From: Leptospiraceae bacterium
GTDB taxonomy: Bacteria > Spirochaetota > Leptospiria > Turneriellales > Turneriellaceae
Assembly: GCA_016788945.1 (NCBI GenBank)
Contig: JAEUSA010000227.1
Coordinates: forward strand, 1 to 7,590
Reading direction: 5' to 3'
DNA length: 7,590 nt
The notes beneath the pieces were generated by a model. The model was not told where the DNA came from, did no database searches, and was given only the letters and a program-made list of their open reading frames with translations. Position numbers and translations under genes: made by a program. Positions 4,603 through 7,590 of the stretch are shown here, in pieces (the first letter of the stretch is position 1; every line of letters begins with the position of its first letter).

Positions 4603-7242
4603 ATGCCCGCGCGCCAGTCCATCCACCTCATTTTGCTCATGTTGGCACTCGGCGCCTGCTTTAGCGGCAAACAAGACCTGCCCAGCGCAACGAAACCCGA
4701 CCCCGAACAAGACGGCTGGGCCGCCAACCCCGAACTCAGCTATGATTTTTCGGTTAAGAACCTGACTGCGGTGGTGAGCGGTACTTCAGTAAAAATACGC
4801 TGGGAAACCGAATTCGAATCCGATGCGCTTGTCGAATGGGGCGTGCAAGAAATTTCCGATAACCGCCAGTTCAAAGACGAACGGACGAAGGTGCACGAGT
4901 TCACGCTGTCAAATCTCGCCGAAGGTCGCTATCGTTTTCGTGTCACGTCGACGACAAAGGTGAATAACCTCAAAGCGCAGGTCGATAACCTCGGCCAACT
5001 GGTCTTTCATGTGCGCATCTACCCGGTGGTGAGTGCAATCAACGCCACCACCAACTCGGGTGCACGCACGCTGACTGTCACCTGGACAACCGATCGTGAC
5101 TGCACCGGGTTTCTCGAACTCGGCAACGATACCAAATACGGCGACGTGATTGTCGACGAAGGTACATCCGGCACCGCGCATTCAGTAACCATTACGCTGC
5201 CCTCTTATGGTACAACCTATTACTACCGCCTGCTGTCGTACGACGACGAAGGCGATCTGACAATAAACGACAACAACGGCGCGGGTTATACGGTTTTTAT
5301 CACCGACCCTACGCCGGCACCGAACGGCACGAGTGCGTCACCCTACATTATTAACACGAGCACCATCTCGACGACACCGGTCAACTACACGCACAACGCT
5401 GACACATCGGCGAGCACGCAGAATCTGATCGACCGTTATTACCCCGCGACGCAGAAAGAAGAAGGCAATGAAGTGGTGTATCGTTTCACGGTCACGAAAT
5501 CGGTCGAGTTCAAGGCGCAACTGACCGCAGGCGGTGTCGCGACTGCCACCGTCGACAACGATGTGCACATTCTGACTAACCTCACCACTTCGACCTCGGT
5601 CGCGGGGGTGGATTTCAATACGTTCAGGACAGCGACGCTCTACTCGTCAGATGCAGCGTATCGTAACGACGTCTCGGTACCGAATGGTTCACCTTCGGTT
5701 GTTTTACCGGCGGGTACCTACTACATTGTCGTCGATGGTTTTAAGAATGCTTCGGGCACGATTAAAAACGGCCCCTTCACGCTGAACGTACAAATGACCG
5801 AGATCAACAACGCCGATATCACCATCAACATCGGCGCTTTGCCTTATACCTACACCGACAACACACGCAGCACGTCGACCGCCGGTGCACCCGACAGCAT
5901 CAACTATTACCCGGGTTATGCGCAGAATGAATCGGGACCCGAGTATGTGTATACGTTTACCGTGCCTGCGAACAAAAAATACAAGGTGACAGCAACACTT
6001 TCGGGTATGGCCGTAGGCGTCGACATCGACATCCACCTGCTGTCTTCGCTCTCGCCTCTCACGGTACTCGCGCGCAATGACACGACGCTCACACAGTCGC
6101 TCGAAGCCGGCACGTATTACCTCGTTGCCGACACCTACGTCAATTCGTCTGGTGTCGAAAAAAAGGGTGCGTATACGCTGACGGTGAATTTTGTCGACGA
6201 GACCTCGACCGTGCTCGCCAACCGCGTCGTGCAGGGTTATCTTGCCTACTGGTCGGCATCAACCAGCGAAATACAATGGGATAAACTCACGCACTTGCTT
6301 TACTTCTGTATGGAACCAAACGCCGACGGCAGCATCAAGTCGATGCACGGCTGGGACACAACTTCGGCCGTGACGGTGGCAAAAAACAACGGCGTTAAAG
6401 TTCTGCTGTCGGTCTGCCTGTTCGGTGCCGCTGATATTGCGACGATGGTGAATTCACCGACCAACCGCGCGCGCATGATTACGAACATTATCAACAAAGT
6501 CAAGGCGCGCGGTGCGCACGGCGTCGATCTTGATTTCGAGATTCCGGGCAAAACCGCGAAGAACGGGTTAACCACGTTTGTGCAGGAGCTCCGCACTGCA
6601 CTCACCGCCGAGGGCAATGCTCCCGACGGACAGCCGTATCGTATTCATATGGCATTGATGCCGATCGACTGGTCGGGGGCATATGACATCGCCAACTTCA
6701 TCAACCATCTCGACTATGCTATGGTAATGAGCTACGAAGGGCACAGCGGTTCATCGCCGCAGGCAGGGCCGACGAATAAACTGTATTCGCCGGTGCCGCC
6801 CTGGTCGTACAATTATTCATACCAGTATTTCTTCAACCACTGGATCGGCAAGATGGGTGCGGCGAATGCGCATAAACTTTTAGGCGGCGTCGGTTATTAC
6901 ATGCAGGATTACGCAACGCAGAGCTTTTCGATTCCGTCGTCGAGTCTCGGCAGTTCGTATGCGAAGACAAGAATGTATTACCAGATTCTGCCCTTGGTGA
7001 AATCCCTCACACCAGACGGGGTCAACACGATTCTCGGTTACGAAAACACGATCAAGAACCCTTATTATTTTTACAAGAAAGACGGGGTGTACCATCAGGT
7101 GTGGTATGACACGAAAGACAGCCTCAAAACAAAATATGATTACATCAAATCACGGCAGATGGGTGGCATCGGTATCTGGGCACTGAACTACGATAAAGGG
7201 TTGACAGACACCTATCAGGCCATTGCCGAGAGTTGGTGGTAA
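4603..7242 (+). CDS. Multidomain lipoprotein with C-terminal glycoside hydrolase family 18 (chitinase-like) domain
   Basis: This encodes 879 residues. A signal peptide with lipobox LGAC (Cys19) indicates a lipid-anchored envelope protein. An acidic, Asp/Pro-rich linker (about 20-48) leads to two fibronectin-III-like domains (about 50-120 and 138-233; note KIRWETE and LTVTWTTDRD). Two PPC-like beta repeats follow at about 258-398 and 410-531. The GH18 barrel runs from about 541 to 879. It starts with QGYLAYW, and strand 4 has HGVDLDFE at 639-646, with Glu646 as the predicted proton donor and Asp642 and Asp644 retained. MSYEG at 709-713 takes the place of the usual MxYD motif, and the last strand carries GIGIWALNYD. 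GH18 enzymes cleave beta-1,4-GlcNAc polymers such as chitin, or related glycans including peptidoglycan-derived ones. The first Asp of DxxDxDxE is His here and the MxYD Asp is Glu, so activity and substrate are uncertain. The 3' end overlaps the thioredoxin-fold gene by seven bases. Confidence 0.88.
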   Translation: MPARQSIHLILLMLALGACFSGKQDLPSATKPDPEQDGWAANPELSYDFSVKNLTAVVSGTSVKIRWETEFESDALVEWGVQEISDNRQFKDERTKVHEFTLSNLAEGRYRFRVTSTTKVNNLKAQVDNLGQLVFHVRIYPVVSAINATTNSGARTLTVTWTTDRDCTGFLELGNDTKYGDVIVDEGTSGTAHSVTITLPSYGTTYYYRLLSYDDEGDLTINDNNGAGYTVFITDPTPAPNGTSASPYIINTSTISTTPVNYTHNADTSASTQNLIDRYYPATQKEEGNEVVYRFTVTKSVEFKAQLTAGGVATATVDNDVHILTNLTTSTSVAGVDFNTFRTATLYSSDAAYRNDVSVPNGSPSVVLPAGTYYIVVDGFKNASGTIKNGPFTLNVQMTEINNADITINIGALPYTYTDNTRSTSTAGAPDSINYYPGYAQNESGPEYVYTFTVPANKKYKVTATLSGMAVGVDIDIHLLSSLSPLTVLARNDTTLTQSLEAGTYYLVADTYVNSSGVEKKGAYTLTVNFVDETSTVLANRVVQGYLAYWSASTSEIQWDKLTHLLYFCMEPNADGSIKSMHGWDTTSAVTVAKNNGVKVLLSVCLFGAADIATMVNSPTNRARMITNIINKVKARGAHGVDLDFEIPGKTAKNGLTTFVQELRTALTAEGNAPDGQPYRIHMALMPIDWSGAYDIANFINHLDYAMVMSYEGHSGSSPQAGPTNKLYSPVPPWSYNYSYQYFFNHWIGKMGAANAHKLLGGVGYYMQDYATQSFSIPSSSLGSSYAKTRMYYQILPLVKSLTPDGVNTILGYENTIKNPYYFYKKDGVYHQVWYDTKDSLKTKYDYIKSRQMGGIGIWALNYDKGLTDTYQAIAESWW
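5374..6195 (+). repeat. Two tandem diverged PPC-like domain repeats inside the GH18 lipoprotein
   Basis: Copy 1 covers about residues 258-398 and copy 2 about 410-531. The same order of elements recurs in both: an Asn/Tyr-rich lead (RYYPATQKEEGNE versus NYYPGYAQNESGPE), then YRFTV or YTFTV, DVHIL or DIHLL, and LPAGTYYIV or LEAGTYYLV. Each ends with GPFTLNV or GAYTLTV. The arrangement resembles bacterial pre-peptidase C-terminal (PPC) domains, which act as spacers or in polymer binding. Copy 1 is longer because of an insertion at about 333-358. The duplication is seen directly; the family name is by eye. Confidence 0.65.
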
Positions 7243-7590
7243 AACTCTTTCGCTGCCTGCTTTGCCTTTTCGTTTTTTTTGCCGTAGCAGAACTGCCTGC
7301 CGCGGCCCCGCGCACCGTCGTCTATTTTTTCTGGGCAGAAGGTTGCCCGCACTGCGCTGAAGCGCACCCGGTGCTCGAACGCCTGACGGCAGGCGCATTC
7401 GAGCTGCGTTCTCTCGAAGTGACGCGGCACCGCGAGAATGCGCGCGCCTACCTATCTTTTGCCGAACGCTTCGGTTTCAAAGCGCGCTCGGTGCCCGCAG
7501 TGTTTGTCGGCAACCGGTACTGGATCGGTTACAACGCCGAGATCGGCGAAGATATCGCGCGCTACCTTGAACAGTGCCGGGTGAGCACCT
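7236..7590 (+). CDS. Secreted thioredoxin-fold protein with CPHC active site (cut by right window edge)
   Basis: The first 118 residues are visible. An N-terminal signal peptide (Lys3, Arg6, hydrophobic 7-18, Ala-Ala-Ala at 22-24) directs export. The thioredoxin fold follows directly: the strand TVVYFFWAEG, active site Cys37-Pro-His-Cys40 (the DsbA-type dipeptide), a helix, the strand FELRSLEVTR, and the cis-proline loop SVPAVFVG with Pro87. Then comes YWIGYNAEIGEDIARYLEQC, ending in another Cys (114). It probably acts as a thiol-disulfide oxidoreductase in the periplasm. Proteins with this layout are often fused to a CcdA/DsbD-like membrane domain after the terminal Cys, which would lie beyond the window; that is inferred. 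GTG at 7236 is chosen because it gives a sensible signal peptide. TTG at 7233 is an alternative. The start overlaps the GH18 stop by seven bases, with only a weak GAGAG upstream, suggesting translational coupling. Confidence 0.82.
   Translation, partial: MVKLFRCLLCLFVFFAVAELPAAAPRTVVYFFWAEGCPHCAEAHPVLERLTAGAFELRSLEVTRHRENARAYLSFAERFGFKARSVPAVFVGNRYWIGYNAEIGEDIARYLEQCRVST

Overview
This 7.6-kb window reads as chromosome of a Gram-negative-type bacterium of moderate GC. It has lipoprotein and secretory signal peptides, a two-membrane-type CreBCD locus, and several GTG or TTG starts. The family content (a peptidase-MA protein of the type usually joined to a TolB/PD40 propeller, an Uma2 remnant, a large GH18 lipoprotein and a CPHC thioredoxin) would suit a Leptospirales spirochaete such as Turneriella. 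That assignment is an inference from gene content, not a demonstrated match.

The left part is carried on the minus strand. A creD-like membrane protein gene (686-1924) is followed 66 bases later by a secreted zinc metallopeptidase gene with a TTG start. That gene runs off the left edge (1-619) and shows HELVH plus a downstream EGMAEY helix. A strong 13-bp interrupted stem-loop (621-653) lies between the two genes and ends one base before the TTG.

The centre is a divergent two-component locus. creB (2073-2759, plus strand) encodes an OmpR/PhoB-type response regulator and overlaps creC (2756-4207), a membrane sensor histidine kinase, by four bases. The creD-creB gap holds three 11-bp-spaced direct repeats. 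Two of them form a perfect TTCAC-N6-TTCAC, the known CreB recognition tag, oriented toward creD. The likely circuit is CreC phosphorylating CreB, and CreB binding the tag to activate creD and perhaps the metallopeptidase gene downstream.

Starting at the very end of creC is a headless Uma2-family nuclease remnant (4206-4544). It keeps the core and C-terminal half of the family but has lost the N-terminal half.

The right part is a plus-strand pair. One gene encodes an 879-residue lipoprotein with two fibronectin-III-like domains, two PPC-like repeats and a C-terminal glycoside hydrolase family 18 domain (4603-7242). Overlapping its stop is the start of a secreted CPHC thioredoxin-fold protein (7236 to beyond the right edge). 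No tRNA, rRNA, CRISPR array or insertion sequence was seen.
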